A stretch of DNA of 64,000 bases. Source: Mycolicibacterium pulveris. Lineage in GTDB: Bacteria > Actinomycetota > Actinomycetes > Mycobacteriales > Mycobacteriaceae. Of this stretch, positions 50,369 to 61,109 are shown one piece after another. Positions within the stretch are counted from its first letter, which is position 1; each line of letters starts with the position of its first letter. The position numbers and the translations under genes are program-made. The DNA lies in NCBI RefSeq assembly GCF_010725725.1, contig NZ_AP022599.1:4836001-4900000 (forward strand), written 5' to 3'. The notes under the pieces were generated by a model. The model searched no databases. It saw nothing but the letters and a program-made list of their open reading frames with translations, and was not told the DNA's origin.

Positions 50369-51121
50369 TCAGCGATCAAGAACGTCGCGCACAGCGGACT
50401 TGATCAGCGACGTGTGCAGCATGATCGCCAGCGCGGCCACTTCACGGGCGAGATCGTCGCCCCGCTCCCGGGCACCGGCCTTACCCGCCTTGGCCACCGG
50501 TCCGGCGATCTGGGCGATGAGGTCGGATTGGCGGTCAGCCGCCGAGCGGAACGCCCGCAGGTGTCGCGGCTCCACCCCGTATTCGCCCAGCGCGCGGGCG
50601 CACTGGGCGATCACCACCGAATGTTCGTCGAAAAAACCGCCCGGCCCGGTGGTGATCACCCCGGCCCGCACCAACGCGGTCAAGAGCTCGTCGTCCACGC
50701 CGGAACGCGCCAACAGGTCCTCCCGCGACAACCGCACCTGGGTAGGGGCCACCGAGGCCGCGCTGACGTGCGCGGCCGGGTCGGTCGACTCGGCACCGAC
50801 CGGCACCAATCGCGGTACACCGTAAGGTGATCCGCTCTGCGGCGGCAGCTCGCCGTCGGGCTGCGCGTCGAGCTGGGCCTTGATCACCTTCAGCGGCAGG
50901 TAATGGTCGCGCTGGGCGGTCAGGATGAACCGCAGGCGAGCGCAGTCGTAGGCGGTGAACCGCCGATAACCCGACGCCGTGCGCTCAGGGGTGACCAGTC
51001 CTTCGGACTCCAAGAACCGGATCTTAGAGATCGTCACGTCCGGGAAGTCCGGTCGCAGCAGATCGAGGACCGCTCCGATCGACATCCCAGTGAGCGCGGG
51101 AGTGTCGGGGGCACCCATCAT
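50369..51121 (-). CDS. MerR-family transcriptional regulator (Rv1828-like)
   Basis: A 250-residue regulator. The N-terminal winged helix is [54 protein letters not shown] (about residues 13-65). A linker and an all-helical C-terminal domain follow ([27 protein letters not shown]). In M. tuberculosis the homologue Rv1828 is a MerR-type protein of growth-linked function. Two adjacent ATGs at 51121 and 51118 are both possible. Both overlap the stop of a tiny upstream ORF (MSACAKSK), suggesting coupled translation. Confidence 0.88.
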   Translation of the reverse strand: MMGAPDTPALTGMSIGAVLDLLRPDFPDVTISKIRFLESEGLVTPERTASGYRRFTAYDCARLRFILTAQRDHYLPLKVIKAQLDAQPDGELPPQSGSPYGVPRLVPVGAESTDPAAHVSAASVAPTQVRLSREDLLARSGVDDELLTALVRAGVITTGPGGFFDEHSVVIAQCARALGEYGVEPRHLRAFRSAADRQSDLIAQIAGPVAKAGKAGARERGDDLAREVAALAIMLHTSLIKSAVRDVLDR

Positions 51122-51144
51122 TTACTCTTCGCGCAAGCGCTCAT
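51118..51144 (-). CDS. Tiny leader [11 protein letters not shown] before the Rv1828-like gene
   Basis: An ATG at 51144 opens an 8-codon frame, MSACAKSK, whose TGA overlaps the start of the MerR gene. The first 18 bases, ATGAGCGCTTGCGCGAAG, recur with a single base change before the Rv1823-like gene at 54365. The same short coding sequence in two unrelated leaders suggests selection on the peptide or its DNA. The one cysteine codon might respond to cysteine supply; this is speculation. Confidence 0.45.
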   Translation of the reverse strand: MSACAKSK

Positions 51145-51150
51145 CGACCA

Positions 51151-51630
51151 CTAGCCGGCCTGACCGCTGTCGTCGCTCTTCGGACCGGTGAGGAAGACCA
51201 GCCGGAACTTGCCGATCTGGACCTCGTCACCGTTGGCCAACACGGCGGAGTCCACCGGTTCGCGGTTGACGTAGGTGCCGTTGAGGCTGCCGACGTCGAC
51301 GACCTGGAACTCGCCGCCTTCCAGCCGGAACTCGGCGTGCCGACGGCTCACCGTCACATCGTCGAGGAAGATGTCGCTGTCGGGGTGGCGGCCTGCCGAG
51401 GTGGTCGGCTGGTCGAGCAGGAATCGCGAGCCGGCGTTGGGCCCGCGCTTGACGACGAGCAACGCCGAGCCGACCGGCAAACCCTCGACTCCGGAGACCG
51501 CCCCCTCGGCGCCCGCCGCCGCCGGGGCGTCCAGCTCGTTGAGGAAGTCGGCGCGGAATACCGATGTCGTTTCCACGGTGACTTCGTCAGACGTCTGGTC
51601 GGACCCAGAGTTCTTGTCCTTATCCGTCAC
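51151..51630 (-). CDS. garA: FHA-domain regulator GarA
   Basis: A 159-residue phosphopeptide-binding protein. The N-terminal regulatory tail contains VTVETTSVF, with Thr21 and Thr22, the sites phosphorylated by PknB and PknG in M. tuberculosis GarA. The FHA domain (about 65-150) has GRHPDSDIFLDDVTVSRRHAEFRL and VVDVGSLNGTYVNREPV. Unphosphorylated GarA inhibits alpha-ketoglutarate decarboxylase and NAD-glutamate dehydrogenase and stimulates glutamate synthase. Phosphorylation makes it fold on itself and releases these enzymes. The GTG start follows GAGGAG. Equivalent to Rv1827. Confidence 0.95.
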   Translation of the reverse strand: MTDKDKNSGSDQTSDEVTVETTSVFRADFLNELDAPAAAGAEGAVSGVEGLPVGSALLVVKRGPNAGSRFLLDQPTTSAGRHPDSDIFLDDVTVSRRHAEFRLEGGEFQVVDVGSLNGTYVNREPVDSAVLANGDEVQIGKFRLVFLTGPKSDDSGQAG

Positions 51631-51780
51631 CCGCTGCTCCTCACTGGCTGCTGTGGCGATACAGGGTCGAGCCCCGGCCGTGATGCCTCTGGTCTCGACC
51701 GTACCGCGCAGTAGACGTCGTTGTGCCCACCACCGCCGGATCCGCCGTTAGGCGTCCGGTGGGAGAAACCCTAACAACCG

Positions 51781-52176
51781 TCATTCGGTCACCGTGGCGC
51801 GGTAGCCGTCGGCGTCGAGCAGCCCGCTGAGGGCTTCCTCCAGCGTGGCGGCGTCCACCTGCAGGTCGATCAGCCAGCCCTCACCGTACGGATCCGAGTT
51901 GACCAACTGCGGATTTCCTTCCAGATCACCGTTGACCGCAATGACTTTCGCGCTGACCGGAGCGTAGAGGTCAGACACCGACTTGGTCGACTCCACCTCG
52001 CCGAACGATTCGCCTGCCGTCACCTCCGCACCGACGTCGGGCAGCTGCACGAACACCACGTCACCCAGCGCGGACTGGGCATAGTCGGTGATGCCGACAC
52101 GCACCGTGTCGTCGCCGGTGCGCAGCACCCACTCGTGTTCCTCGGTGTACTTCAGCTCGGCTGGGATCTCGCTCAC
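51781..52176 (-). CDS. gcvH: Glycine cleavage system H protein
   Basis: A 131-residue lipoyl carrier that shuttles the aminomethyl group from GcvP to GcvT. The lipoylated residue is Lys65 in [17 protein letters not shown]. The rest matches the family from [30 protein letters not shown] onward. It is separated from gcvP by four regulatory-type genes and from its upstream neighbour by 43 bases. GcvT and GcvL are not in the window. Equivalent to M. tuberculosis Rv1826. Confidence 0.96.
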   Translation of the reverse strand: MSEIPAELKYTEEHEWVLRTGDDTVRVGITDYAQSALGDVVFVQLPDVGAEVTAGESFGEVESTKSVSDLYAPVSAKVIAVNGDLEGNPQLVNSDPYGEGWLIDLQVDAATLEEALSGLLDADGYRATVTE

Positions 52177-52219
52177 GACGCTCCTATTTCCTGTTTTCTT
52201 CCGCTCACTGCGCTTGACC

Positions 52220-53050
52220 TCATTTAACTGGCTGAGCGTATTGGCGGGGTTTCGGTTGCCGCAAGGCGGTCACGTCCACCCGGTCCGCCTGCTGAACCGT
52301 CATCGTGCCCCCGACCCGCTCGATGCTGTCCTTGGCCCCGCCGGGGATGTTCATCGCCGCGGCCAACGTCGGCGGATCACCAATCGCCACAACGGTATAG
52401 GGCGGGTGCAACGTCACGTTGTCGATGACGAGCGCGCCCGGGGCGCCGGCCACCCAGGTGTCCACGCCGACCCGCACGGCGGCTTGCCCACCACGAATCT
52501 CCATGGCCTCCGCGCCGGCGTTGCGCAGCTCGTTGATGACGTCGAGCAGCGTCTCGGCCGGCACCCCCGGGGTGGTGTCGGTGATGGTCAGCGTCACCCC
52601 GGGCCCGGTGGCAGGCACCGTGCCGATCATGATCGACAGCGCCGCCAGGCGGGCCTGCGCGTTCTCGATGGCGGCCTGGTCGCTGTCGCCGGAAGCCTCG
52701 AGTTCGGCCACCGTGCGCTGCAGCTCGGCGACTTCGGTGTTCAGCGCCGCCTCGCGTTGCTGCAGCGAGTCCAACAACACCAGCAGGTCGGCTGGGCGCG
52801 CGGTCTCCAGGGAGTCGCCGGATTCGGTCTGGCGCACCTGCGTGACGATCGCGATGCCGAGCAGCACGCACAACAGCACCCCCAACGCACCGAAGACCAG
52901 CTGTGAGCGTCCTCGCCGCCCGACCGTGGTCCGCAGGTCACTCAGCCGTGACGTCGGCGCGTCGGGCGGTAGCTCGTGTTTGCCGCCCCGCGTCCGGCCG
53001 GCGTCGACGCGATCCGGCTCCGCCGGATGCTGCGGTGGGTTCTCGGTCAT
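52220..53050 (-). CDS. DUF881 membrane-anchored coiled-coil protein (Rv1825-like)
   Basis: A 276-residue protein with a cytoplasmic N-terminus (1-48), one transmembrane helix (about 49-70, [22 protein letters not shown]), a coiled-coil stretch (about 88-130, [29 protein letters not shown]), and a DUF881 domain ([53 protein letters not shown]). Such single-pass proteins occur near cell-division genes in actinobacteria and are thought to be envelope-associated. It is nearly contiguous with the small membrane protein and the second DUF881 protein. Confidence 0.85.
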   Translation of the reverse strand: MTENPPQHPAEPDRVDAGRTRGGKHELPPDAPTSRLSDLRTTVGRRGRSQLVFGALGVLLCVLLGIAIVTQVRQTESGDSLETARPADLLVLLDSLQQREAALNTEVAELQRTVAELEASGDSDQAAIENAQARLAALSIMIGTVPATGPGVTLTITDTTPGVPAETLLDVINELRNAGAEAMEIRGGQAAVRVGVDTWVAGAPGALVIDNVTLHPPYTVVAIGDPPTLAAAMNIPGGAKDSIERVGGTMTVQQADRVDVTALRQPKPRQYAQPVK

Positions 53051-53052
53051 CG

Positions 53053-53385
53053 CTACGCCCCGAACAGCCTGCGTCGCAACGCGGCCGCGTTGCCGAAGAT
53101 GCGGATCCCGAGCACCACGATGATGGCCGTCGACAGCTGCGTGCCGACCCCGAGTTGGTCACCGAGGTAGACGATGAGCGCCGCGACCAAGACGTTGAAC
53201 ACGAACGACACCACGAACACCTTCGAGTCGAAGATGCGCTCCAGGTAGGCGCGCAGCCCGCCGAACACCGCGTCCAGCGCCGCGACCACGGCGATCGGCA
53301 GATACGGCTGGACGAACTCGGGTACATCGGGCTGAAACACCAGCCCGAGCACGATGCCGATGACTAGTGCGGCGATTCCGATCAT
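53053..53385 (-). CDS. Small integral membrane protein (Sbp/DUF1290 family)
   Basis: A 110-residue hydrophobic protein with about three transmembrane helices (IGIAALVIGIVLGLVFQP, PIAVVAALDAVFGGLRAYL, VFVVSFVFNVLVAALIVYLGDQLGVG). It belongs to the small basic protein family found beside DUF881 genes and division genes in Gram-positive bacteria. It ends two bases before the Rv1825-like start and begins 21 bases after the Rv1823-like stop, so the three are clearly one unit. Matches M. tuberculosis Rv1824. Confidence 0.86.
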   Translation of the reverse strand: MIGIAALVIGIVLGLVFQPDVPEFVQPYLPIAVVAALDAVFGGLRAYLERIFDSKVFVVSFVFNVLVAALIVYLGDQLGVGTQLSTAIIVVLGIRIFGNAAALRRRLFGA

Positions 53386-53406
53386 GCGTCTGGCTTCATG
53401 TTGTGG

Positions 53407-54333
53407 TTATTGACCAATCTGCTTGGCGAAGTTGACTTCTCGAACCGAACCGGCGGGCAGCGTGACGGTGTCCGATGCGCTCACCTGCACGCCCACACCG
53501 TAAGAGATCTCCAGCAGCCGGAGGCGCTGCAACCCCGGGCTGCGCTCGAAAATGTCTTTCATCGCGTTCGGCGGTCCGATCGCGAGGATGACGTACGGGC
53601 TGGCGATCGGTTGATTGTCCACCAGAATGCCGCCGCCGGCCTGCCGGACGGTCACGTTCGGCCCGACCCGCACCCCGCCGACCGACACCGCCTCCGCGCC
53701 GCCGGCCCACAGCGAGTTGACCACCAACTGCAGGTCGCGATCCAAGATCACCTGCTGGCTGCCTGTCACCCGTTCCTTGGACACGTCGCTGAGGTTTTGT
53801 GACACACCCGGGTCGGTGACGGTGGTCGTCAGGCCGGGACCGATGACGGGGACGGCGGCCGCGGCGACGTCGGCCTGGTCGAGCCGGCCCAACAGCTGCT
53901 GGCCGAGTGCACCGCCTTCGAGGCGGCGGCGCCGTTCGGTGTCGACTTGCTCGGCCAGCGCGTCGCGGCGGGCCGTGAGGTCGGTGGTCGCGGCCTCGGC
54001 CGATCGCACGCTGCCCGCCAGGGCGTGCTGGGTCTCCCGCACGCCGGTGGCGGTGTTGCGGGCCTGGGCCATCGCGGTGGCGAACACGGCCGCGATCAGC
54101 AGCGCACCGCACAATTGCCACGCCCAGTTCTGCCACCGCGGGCGGCGCTTCCCGGCGGCCTCTCCCGCGGCTCTGGCCTCGGCGGCCGCCGCGTAGCCGG
54201 GATCGAGGTGTTCGGTCAACAACGACCGCAGCAGCGACGGCACCGGTATCAGCGTCGGTTTGTCGGCCGCGTGGGCGCTGCGCCCGGCGTTGGGGTCGAA
54301 TCCGCCGAGGGTCTTGCGGAAGCTCTGCGTCAT
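53407..54333 (-). CDS. DUF881 membrane-anchored protein (Rv1823-like)
   Basis: A 308-residue protein, paralogous to the Rv1825-like one. It has a cytoplasmic N-terminus (1-70), one helix (about 72-90, [20 protein letters not shown]), a coiled coil (about 95-140), and a DUF881 domain ([53 protein letters not shown]). The ATG at 54333 follows GGGGAA. It overlaps as ATGA the stop of an 11-codon ORF that itself overlaps the pgsA2 stop, giving an unbroken chain of coupled frames. Confidence 0.86.
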   Translation of the reverse strand: MTQSFRKTLGGFDPNAGRSAHAADKPTLIPVPSLLRSLLTEHLDPGYAAAAEARAAGEAAGKRRPRWQNWAWQLCGALLIAAVFATAMAQARNTATGVRETQHALAGSVRSAEAATTDLTARRDALAEQVDTERRRRLEGGALGQQLLGRLDQADVAAAAVPVIGPGLTTTVTDPGVSQNLSDVSKERVTGSQQVILDRDLQLVVNSLWAGGAEAVSVGGVRVGPNVTVRQAGGGILVDNQPIASPYVILAIGPPNAMKDIFERSPGLQRLRLLEISYGVGVQVSASDTVTLPAGSVREVNFAKQIGQ

Positions 54334-54365
54334 CGGATTCCCCGGCCCTTCGCACAAGCGCTCAT
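54330..54365 (-). CDS. Tiny leader [14 protein letters not shown] between pgsA2 and the Rv1823-like gene
   Basis: An 11-codon frame whose ATG overlaps the pgsA2 stop (ATGA) and whose TGA overlaps the Rv1823-like ATG (ATGA). The first six codons match those of the leader ORF at 51144 apart from one silent Cys codon change (TGT for TGC). The ribosome site of the next gene lies inside it. Two near-identical micro-ORFs with the same overlap geometry are unlikely to be chance. Confidence 0.5.
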   Translation of the reverse strand: MSACAKGRGIR

Positions 54366-54997
54366 CGCGAAACCCTCGATACTTTGGGCATTTTCCGCAT
54401 CACCAGCGCCACCTGGATCAGGTACAGCACACCCGACCACAGATACATCGCCAGGCCCCAGATCAGAAACCCCCAGCCGCAGGCCAGAATCACCCGGCTC
54501 CACAACGCGTCCCACTGGCCGAGCAGGATCAGCGGCAGACCCGACATCAACGCGAACGTCGCCGCCTTGCCGATGTAGGTCACCGGCAGCGCGGTGAGCC
54601 CGCGGCTGCGCAGCAGCGGCAGCGTCGCAGCCAGCACGGCGTCGCGTCCGACCAAGGTCCCCACGATCCACCACGGCAGCGAGCCGTGGATCGCCATCGC
54701 CACCGGAACCACCAGCATGTAGATGCGGTCCACGGCGGGGTCGAGGTACTCCCCCAGCCGCGACGACTGGTTGTCGACGAGACGCGCGATCTTGCCGTCG
54801 GCCCAGTCCGAGAAGCCGCTGAACATCAGGACGGCCACCGCCCACCCGTTGGCCTCGGCGACCAGCAGCAGCCAGAGAAACACCGGCACCAACGCCAGGC
54901 GCAGCGCGCTGAGCATGTTGGGAACGGTCAACACCCGGTTGCGGGTAGGACCTGTGGTATCCGGCGGCGAAGGCGCCCGGCCACGCGCCTCGGTCAT
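54362..54997 (-). CDS. pgsA2: CDP-alcohol phosphatidyltransferase PgsA2
   Basis: A 211-residue membrane enzyme transferring a phosphatidyl group from CDP-diacylglycerol to an alcohol. The family signature is complete: D67G68..A71R72, Gly82, Asp86 and Asp90 ([24 protein letters not shown]). Around it are about five to six transmembrane helices. It is probably a phosphatidylglycerophosphate or cardiolipin synthase; the exact alcohol is not certain from sequence. It begins nine bases after the divergently unrelated secA2 stop, on the same strand. Equivalent to M. tuberculosis Rv1822. Confidence 0.88.
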   Translation of the reverse strand: MTEARGRAPSPPDTTGPTRNRVLTVPNMLSALRLALVPVFLWLLLVAEANGWAVAVLMFSGFSDWADGKIARLVDNQSSRLGEYLDPAVDRIYMLVVPVAMAIHGSLPWWIVGTLVGRDAVLAATLPLLRSRGLTALPVTYIGKAATFALMSGLPLILLGQWDALWSRVILACGWGFLIWGLAMYLWSGVLYLIQVALVMRKMPKVSRVSR

Positions 54998-55006
54998 GGG
55001 CTAAAC

Positions 55007-57343
55007 CTAGCGGAACACCCCGGGCAGGCTCAGCGCGGAGAGCGAGTCGTCGGCAAGCGGGTTGTCGTGGACCATGTACGTCCACGTCGAGGTCGGCCGC
55101 GCCAGTTTCGACAGGTCCACGCCGGGCTCGTGCTCGATCGACGGCGCGGTCTCGAACGTCTGCTGCGCGGCCTCGATCGCGTCGGCCGCCAGCGAGGCGA
55201 ACGCGTCCACGGCCATCCGGTGAAACTCGTCGATCGGGGTTTGGTTGCCCAGGGCGCGAAGGTGGATGCTCTCGCGGATGTCGGACAGGTACGCCAGGTG
55301 ATCGGCCCAGCCCCGGTCCAGGTGGTACAGCATGATCAGCCGGCAGATCTTCTCCAGCTTGTCCTCGCCGAGCTCCTCGACCAGCTCGGCGTAGCGTTTC
55401 GGTGCCCGCTCCTCGAGCTCTTCACGGGCAACCGCGGTGCGCAGCAACGTGTCCCGACGTTCGACGATGATGGCGCGCTGCTGTGCGATCAGCTGGTTGT
55501 AGCGCCAGTTGTTGGCGTGGATGTCAAGCATCCGGCCCTCGGCGATGCGCTGGGCGTTGTCCAGCAGCGCGGCGGCTTTGGGGCTGACGATGCGGCCGGT
55601 GTCGTCGGTGTCCATCGGCAGCTTGTTGGGGTCCAGGTGGGCGACGACGACGGCGTCCTCCCAACTGGCGAAGAACACCGACGAGCCGGGATCGCCTTGG
55701 CGGCCGGCGCGGCCGCGCAGCTGGTTGTCCAACCGCTCGGTGTGATGGCGCCCGGTGCCGACGACATGCAGCCCGCCGAGTTCGGCGACCTCCTTCTTCT
55801 TCGCCGATTGATCGTCGGCGTCGGACCCGCCCAGCCGGATGTCGGTGCCGCGACCGGCCATCTGGGTGGACACCGTCACGCTGGCGAGCTTGCCCGCCTC
55901 GGCGATGACGGCGGCTTCCTCGGCGTCGTTCTTGGCGTTGAGCACCACGGCGGCCACACCGGCCTTGACCAGTCGGCGGTGCAGATCCTCGGATTCGGCG
56001 ACGTCGTGGGTGCCGACCAGCACGGGTTGGCCCGTCTCGTGCACCTCTTTGATGTGCTCGACGAGGGCGTCGTTCTTGGCGGCCACCGTCGCATACACCC
56101 GGTCGGGCTCGTCCTCGCGAATGTTGGGGGTGTTCGGCGCGATCGGCGAGACCCCGAGCTTGTAGAACTGGCGCAGCTGCTCACCCGCGGCCAGGGCGGT
56201 GCCGGTCATTCCGCACACCCGCGGATACCGGTTGATCAGCGCCTGCACCGTGATGGTGTCGAGCACCTCACCGGTCTCGGTGGTCTCGATGCCCTCCTTG
56301 GCCTCCACGGCGGCCTGCAGGCCGTCCGGCCAGCGCTGCAACTGGGCGATGCGGCCGCGCGAGGCGTTGATCAGGTGCACCGCGCCGTCGCGGACGATGT
56401 AGTGCACGTCGCGCTGCAACAACACGTGGGCGTGCAGCGCCACGTTGATCTCGGTGAGCGTGGTGGCGACGTGCTCCTCGGAGTACAGGTCGATGCCACC
56501 GAGCTGGGCCTCCATCTTCTTGGCACCGACCTCGGTGAGGTGCACGTTGCGGTTGTCGTCATCGGTGTCGTAGTCGACGCCGGCGGTGAGGTCGCCCACC
56601 ATCTTTATGATTTCGGTTCTCGGCGTCTCCCGGTGCGTGGTGCCGGCGAGCACCAGCGGCACCAGCGCCTCGTCGACGAGCACGGAGTCGGCCTCGTCGA
56701 TGAGCGCCACATCGGGGTTCGGCGACACCAGGTCCTCGACGTCGGTGACGAGCTGGTCGCGCAGCACGTCGAAGCCGATCTCGTTGACCGACGCGTAGGT
56801 GACGTCACACCGGTAGGCGGCGCGGCGCTCCTGGCCACTGGACTTCTCGGTGATCCAGCCGACGGTCAACCCGAGGGCCTCCAGCAGCGGGCCCATCCAC
56901 TCGGCGTCGCGGCGCGCGAGGTAGTCGTTGATCGTGATGACGTGCACGTGCCTGCCCGCCAGCGCGTAGCCGGCCGCCGCGATCGCCCCCGACAACGTCT
57001 TGCCCTCACCGGTGGCCATCTCGACCACATCGCCTGCCAACATCCGCAGCGCGCCGAGCAGCTGGACGTCGAAGGGACGCAACGACGTGGTGCGCTCGGC
57101 TGCCTCGCGGGCGATGGCCAAGAACTGGGGAATGTCGGCCGAGTCGGCCAGGTCCTCCAGGTTCAGCAGCTTGGCCGCCTTGCGCAGCTGCTCGTCGTCG
57201 AGCCCGGCAGCCTTCTCGTCGAACTCCGTCGACTTGCGGACGTCCGCCATCGACTGCGCCTGGTCGCGCTCGGTGCTCGCGCCGAGCAGCTTCCAGAAGC
57301 GATTGCTGATACGACCTGGGGCGCGCATCTTGGTCCTAGCCAC
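55007..57343 (-). CDS. secA2: Accessory Sec ATPase SecA2
   Basis: A 778-residue accessory translocase ATPase that exports a subset of proteins, working with SecYEG. Walker [13 protein letters not shown] includes Lys115. Other motifs are [18 protein letters not shown], the DEAD-type [23 protein letters not shown] and [13 protein letters not shown]. It is shorter than SecA1 and lacks its C-terminal zinc-binding tail, ending LPGVFR, as in other mycobacterial SecA2 proteins. It lies upstream of pgsA2 on the same strand. Equivalent to M. tuberculosis Rv1821. Confidence 0.95.
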   Translation of the reverse strand: MARTKMRAPGRISNRFWKLLGASTERDQAQSMADVRKSTEFDEKAAGLDDEQLRKAAKLLNLEDLADSADIPQFLAIAREAAERTTSLRPFDVQLLGALRMLAGDVVEMATGEGKTLSGAIAAAGYALAGRHVHVITINDYLARRDAEWMGPLLEALGLTVGWITEKSSGQERRAAYRCDVTYASVNEIGFDVLRDQLVTDVEDLVSPNPDVALIDEADSVLVDEALVPLVLAGTTHRETPRTEIIKMVGDLTAGVDYDTDDDNRNVHLTEVGAKKMEAQLGGIDLYSEEHVATTLTEINVALHAHVLLQRDVHYIVRDGAVHLINASRGRIAQLQRWPDGLQAAVEAKEGIETTETGEVLDTITVQALINRYPRVCGMTGTALAAGEQLRQFYKLGVSPIAPNTPNIREDEPDRVYATVAAKNDALVEHIKEVHETGQPVLVGTHDVAESEDLHRRLVKAGVAAVVLNAKNDAEEAAVIAEAGKLASVTVSTQMAGRGTDIRLGGSDADDQSAKKKEVAELGGLHVVGTGRHHTERLDNQLRGRAGRQGDPGSSVFFASWEDAVVVAHLDPNKLPMDTDDTGRIVSPKAAALLDNAQRIAEGRMLDIHANNWRYNQLIAQQRAIIVERRDTLLRTAVAREELEERAPKRYAELVEELGEDKLEKICRLIMLYHLDRGWADHLAYLSDIRESIHLRALGNQTPIDEFHRMAVDAFASLAADAIEAAQQTFETAPSIEHEPGVDLSKLARPTSTWTYMVHDNPLADDSLSALSLPGVFR

Positions 57344-57413
57344 ACAAATACGGTACGCGTCCCCGCATTACGCGTGTGCCCGCGCTCGCCGGGGAACCCC
57401 GAAGCAGGGCGGG

Positions 57414-59057
57414 TCAGGCCAGGTTCGAGCGACGCGGGTAGGCCACCGTCGGGTCGGTCAGCACGTTGACCACCGCGGGTAGGCCCGCCGAGAACGCGCG
57501 CTTCAGGGCGGGCCGCAACTCGGCGGGCTTCGACACCAGCTCGCCGTGCCCGCCCAGCGCCGCGACCACCTGGTCGTAGCGGGTGCCCGGTCGCAGATCG
57601 GCCACCACCGAGTACCCGTAGAGCATCTCCATCGGATGTTTCTCCAGCGCCCAGATGCCGTTGTTGCCGATCACCGACACCACCTGCACGCGGTGCCGGA
57701 CCAGCGTGTCCCACTCCATGCCGGAGAACCCGAACGCGCCGTCACCCTGCAGCAGCACCACCTGCCGGTCCGGGCACGCCAGCTTGGCCGCCAGCGCATA
57801 GCCCGGTCCGGAACCCAGGCAGCCGAACGGCCCGCTGTCCAGCCACGCCCCGGGCACATAGCTGTCGATGACGCGGCCCGCGTACGAACCGAAATCGCCT
57901 GCGTCGATGACGACGATGGCGTCGCGCTCCAGCAGCGGTTTGAGCTCGGCGTACACCCGCATCGGATGAAGCGGCGCGCGGTCGTCGCCGAGCTCGGCGG
58001 CCTCGCCCTGCCGCGCCGCGCTCTCCGCCGCGCGCAATTCTTCGATCCAGCCCGCATGACCGTTCGGGGTCGCCGCCGACAGCGCGGCCAGGATCTTGCC
58101 GAGATCGCCGTACAGCCCGGCCGCCACCTCGCGCGGATGCCGCCGCTCCGGTGCCACCCGGTCGACCGCGATGAGTTGGGCCTCGGCGCCGAATACGCCG
58201 CCGAACCCCAACCGGAAGTCCAGCGGCACCCCGATCACCAGCGCAACGTCGGCCTCCCCCAACGCTTTCGACCGGGCCCTGGAGAACGCCAGCTCGTGAT
58301 CGGCGGGCACGGTACCGCGGGCCATGCCGTTCATCAGCACCGGGATCCGCAGCGCCTCAGCAAGATTCAGCAGCGCGGTCTCGGCGCGCCCCCACCACAC
58401 GTTGGTGCCCGCCATGATGACGGGCCGCTGTGCGCCCGACAGCAGCCGCACAGCGGCGTCGACGGCGGCGCCATCCGGGTCGCCGCCCGCGGGCAACTCG
58501 GCCAGCGCGCCGGGTGCGCCGTCGTCGGGAGCCTCGCTGAACACGTGGTCCATCGGGAAGTCGACGAACGCCACGCCCGACGGCGCACCCACCGCGGCGC
58601 GCAGCGCGTTGTCGATCAGCGGCCCGACGTCCGCCGGAGACTGTGCCGTCGCCGCGAACGGAGCCAGTGGCGCCACGAACGGGACGTGGTCGATCTCCTG
58701 CAGCGAACCCTGCCCCCACCGCAGCGCCGGCGCCCGCCCACCGAGTACCACCAGCGGTGACTGGTTCTGCTGCGCGGCGGCCATCGCGCTCATGCCGTTG
58801 GTGACGCCGGGCCCGGCGGTCAGCGCGGCGACCCCGGGCACCCGGGTGACCTTGGACCAGCCTTCGGCGGCAAACGCCGCCGTCTGCTCGTGGCGGGTGT
58901 CGACCAGCCGGATGTTCTCGGCGCGGCAGCCGTCGTAGATCGAGAACAGGTGTCCGCCGGAGAGCGTGAAGACCACCTCGATGCCGCTGGCGCGCAGCCG
59001 CCGGGCGATCAGGCGGCCGGCGTTCACCGTGGACGGCCCGGCAGCATCGGTGCTCAT
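57414..59057 (-). CDS. ilvG: Acetolactate synthase-like ThDP enzyme IlvG
   Basis: A 547-residue thiamine diphosphate enzyme of the acetohydroxyacid synthase family. The catalytic Glu is in [16 protein letters not shown] near residue 57. The ThDP-binding motif is [33 protein letters not shown] near 440. Its assignment to branched-chain amino acid synthesis is from family resemblance; it may instead be an oxalyl-CoA decarboxylase-like or other ThDP lyase. It is a single gene, divergent from bacA and 70 bases before secA2. Equivalent to M. tuberculosis Rv1820. Confidence 0.87.
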   Translation of the reverse strand: MSTDAAGPSTVNAGRLIARRLRASGIEVVFTLSGGHLFSIYDGCRAENIRLVDTRHEQTAAFAAEGWSKVTRVPGVAALTAGPGVTNGMSAMAAAQQNQSPLVVLGGRAPALRWGQGSLQEIDHVPFVAPLAPFAATAQSPADVGPLIDNALRAAVGAPSGVAFVDFPMDHVFSEAPDDGAPGALAELPAGGDPDGAAVDAAVRLLSGAQRPVIMAGTNVWWGRAETALLNLAEALRIPVLMNGMARGTVPADHELAFSRARSKALGEADVALVIGVPLDFRLGFGGVFGAEAQLIAVDRVAPERRHPREVAAGLYGDLGKILAALSAATPNGHAGWIEELRAAESAARQGEAAELGDDRAPLHPMRVYAELKPLLERDAIVVIDAGDFGSYAGRVIDSYVPGAWLDSGPFGCLGSGPGYALAAKLACPDRQVVLLQGDGAFGFSGMEWDTLVRHRVQVVSVIGNNGIWALEKHPMEMLYGYSVVADLRPGTRYDQVVAALGGHGELVSKPAELRPALKRAFSAGLPAVVNVLTDPTVAYPRRSNLA

Positions 59058-59186
59058 ACCGGCAGCATAATCACCGCGTGCCGCGCCCTGGCCTGGCTAA
59101 TCTGCGGCGACGGCGGTGGGGCCGACGCACCGGTCCATGCGGGTTTCTGAAGCGCTGCGGGCGATTCGGAGAGGTACCTTGCCGGA

Positions 59187-61109
59187 ATGGAAAGTTTCGT
59201 CCCGACGCTGGACTGGGACCACGAACTGTGGACCTCGCTGATCTGGGTTGCGCGGGCCTGGGTGATCGCCGCGATCGCCACGCTGATCATGGTGGCGTTG
59301 CTGGCCCGGTTCACCACCTGGGGTCGCCAGTTCTGGCGCATCACCGGCGGCTACTTCAAGGGCCCGGAAAGCATCAAGGTCTGGATCTGGCTGGGCGCGC
59401 TGCTGCTGTCGGTGATCGTCGGCGTTCGGCTGTCCGTGCTCTTCACGTTCCAGGGCAGCGACATGATGACCAGCTTCCAGGTCGTCGCGGCGGGCCTGGG
59501 CAGCGGCGATCCCGAGGTCAGGCAGTCCGGCGAGGCCGGCTTCTGGATGTCGATGCTGGTCTTTGCGCTGCTGGCCGTCCTGCACGTCGCGCGCATCATG
59601 CTGGATCTGTTCATGACCCAGCGGTTCATGTTGGCGTGGCGGGTGTGGCTCACCGACCGTCTCACCGGCGACTGGCTCGACGACAAGGCGTACTACCGCG
59701 GTCGGTTCATCGACGAGACGATCGATAACCCGGATCAGCGCATCCAACAGGACATCGACATCTTCACCGCCGGCGTGGGCGGGCTGCCCAACACCCCCAA
59801 CAACACGTCGACCGCCACCCTGCTGTTCGGCGCGGTCAACGCCATCGCCTCGATGATCTCGTTCACCGCCATCCTGTGGCATCTGTCCGGCACGCTCACG
59901 CTACCGGTGGTCGACATCTCGCTACCCAAGGCGATGTTCTGGATTCTGCTGACCTACGTGCTGTTGGCGTCGATCTTCGCGTTCTGGATCGGGCGGCCCA
60001 TCATCTGGCTGTCCTTCCGTAACGAGAAGTACAACGCCGCCTTCCGCTACGCGCTGGTGCGGCTGCGCGACGCATCGGAGGCCGTCGCCTTCTACCGTGG
60101 CGAACTCGCCGAGCGCACGGGGCTGCGCCGGCTGTTCGAGCCCGTGGTGTCCAACTACAAGCGCTACATCAACCGGATGATGGGCTTTTACGGGTGGAAC
60201 CTGTCGATGGACCAGATCATCGTGGTGCCGCCGTATCTCCTGCAGTTCCCGCGGTTCCTGTCCGGCGAGATCACCCTCGGCGCGATGACACAGACCGCGG
60301 CGGCGTTCGGCAACATCGAGCAGGGGCTGTCGTTCTTCCGCAACGCCTACGACCAATTCGCCGGATACCGGGCGGCGATCATCCGCTTGCACGGCCTGGT
60401 GCTCGCCAACGACGAGGGCCGCGCGCTGCCCGAATTGACCACCAAGCCCTGCGTCGACGGCACCGTCGAGCTCAACGACGTCGAGGTCCGCACCCCCGAC
60501 GGCAAGCAACTGATCAAACCGCTCGACATGCGGCTGGAAGTCGGTGACACGTTGGTGATCACCGGCCCGTCCGGCAGCGGCAAGACCACGCTGCTGCGCA
60601 GCCTCGCGCAGTTGTGGCCGTTCACTTCCGGGGCGTTGACGCGGCCGTGCGGGCCCAACGAGACGATGTTCCTGTCGCAGCTGCCGTACGTGCCGCTCGG
60701 CGACCTGCGCACGGTGGTGAGCTATCCGAACGAAGGCGGCACCATCCCCGACGACACCTTGCGCGACACGCTCACCAAGGTGGCGCTGCCGCATCTCGTC
60801 GACCGCCTCGACGAGGTCGAGGACTGGGCCAAGGTGCTCTCACCCGGAGAACAGCAGCGGATCGCGTTCGCCCGCATCCTGCTGACCAAACCCAAGGCGG
60901 TCTTCCTCGACGAGTCGACGTCCGCGCTCGACGAGGGCCTGGAGTTCCTGCTCTACGACCTGGTGCGCACCGAACTGCCGGACACCATCATGGTCAGCGT
61001 CAGCCACCGCAGCACCGTGGAACAGCACCACACCCGCGAACTGGAACTGCTCGGCGACGGCGAGTGGCGCCTGGGCCGCGTGCAGGGCGACGAGCCGGCG
61101 CGCGTCTAG
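59187..61109 (+). CDS. bacA: BacA-type ABC transporter for B12 and hydrophilic compounds
   Basis: A 640-residue fused ABC protein with an SbmA/BacA-like membrane domain (about 1-410, six or more helices) and a C-terminal ATPase. Walker A is [11 protein letters not shown] at about 460, the signature [15 protein letters not shown] near 555, and Walker [15 protein letters not shown]. The M. tuberculosis homologue Rv1819c imports vitamin B12 and hydrophilic antimicrobials such as bleomycin. The ATG at 59187 follows a weak purine-rich site. Its TAG overlaps the stop of the convergent flavoprotein gene in CTAG. Confidence 0.92.
   Translation: MESFVPTLDWDHELWTSLIWVARAWVIAAIATLIMVALLARFTTWGRQFWRITGGYFKGPESIKVWIWLGALLLSVIVGVRLSVLFTFQGSDMMTSFQVVAAGLGSGDPEVRQSGEAGFWMSMLVFALLAVLHVARIMLDLFMTQRFMLAWRVWLTDRLTGDWLDDKAYYRGRFIDETIDNPDQRIQQDIDIFTAGVGGLPNTPNNTSTATLLFGAVNAIASMISFTAILWHLSGTLTLPVVDISLPKAMFWILLTYVLLASIFAFWIGRPIIWLSFRNEKYNAAFRYALVRLRDASEAVAFYRGELAERTGLRRLFEPVVSNYKRYINRMMGFYGWNLSMDQIIVVPPYLLQFPRFLSGEITLGAMTQTAAAFGNIEQGLSFFRNAYDQFAGYRAAIIRLHGLVLANDEGRALPELTTKPCVDGTVELNDVEVRTPDGKQLIKPLDMRLEVGDTLVITGPSGSGKTTLLRSLAQLWPFTSGALTRPCGPNETMFLSQLPYVPLGDLRTVVSYPNEGGTIPDDTLRDTLTKVALPHLVDRLDEVEDWAKVLSPGEQQRIAFARILLTKPKAVFLDESTSALDEGLEFLLYDLVRTELPDTIMVSVSHRSTVEQHHTRELELLGDGEWRLGRVQGDEPARV

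Noticed and set aside
54260..57469. A 1069-codon open frame on the plus strand, antisense to pgsA2 and secA2
   Set aside because: It is a by-product of high GC codon bias in the real genes. Its translation is Arg/Gly/His-rich with no domain, while pgsA2 and secA2 on the other strand carry complete motifs.
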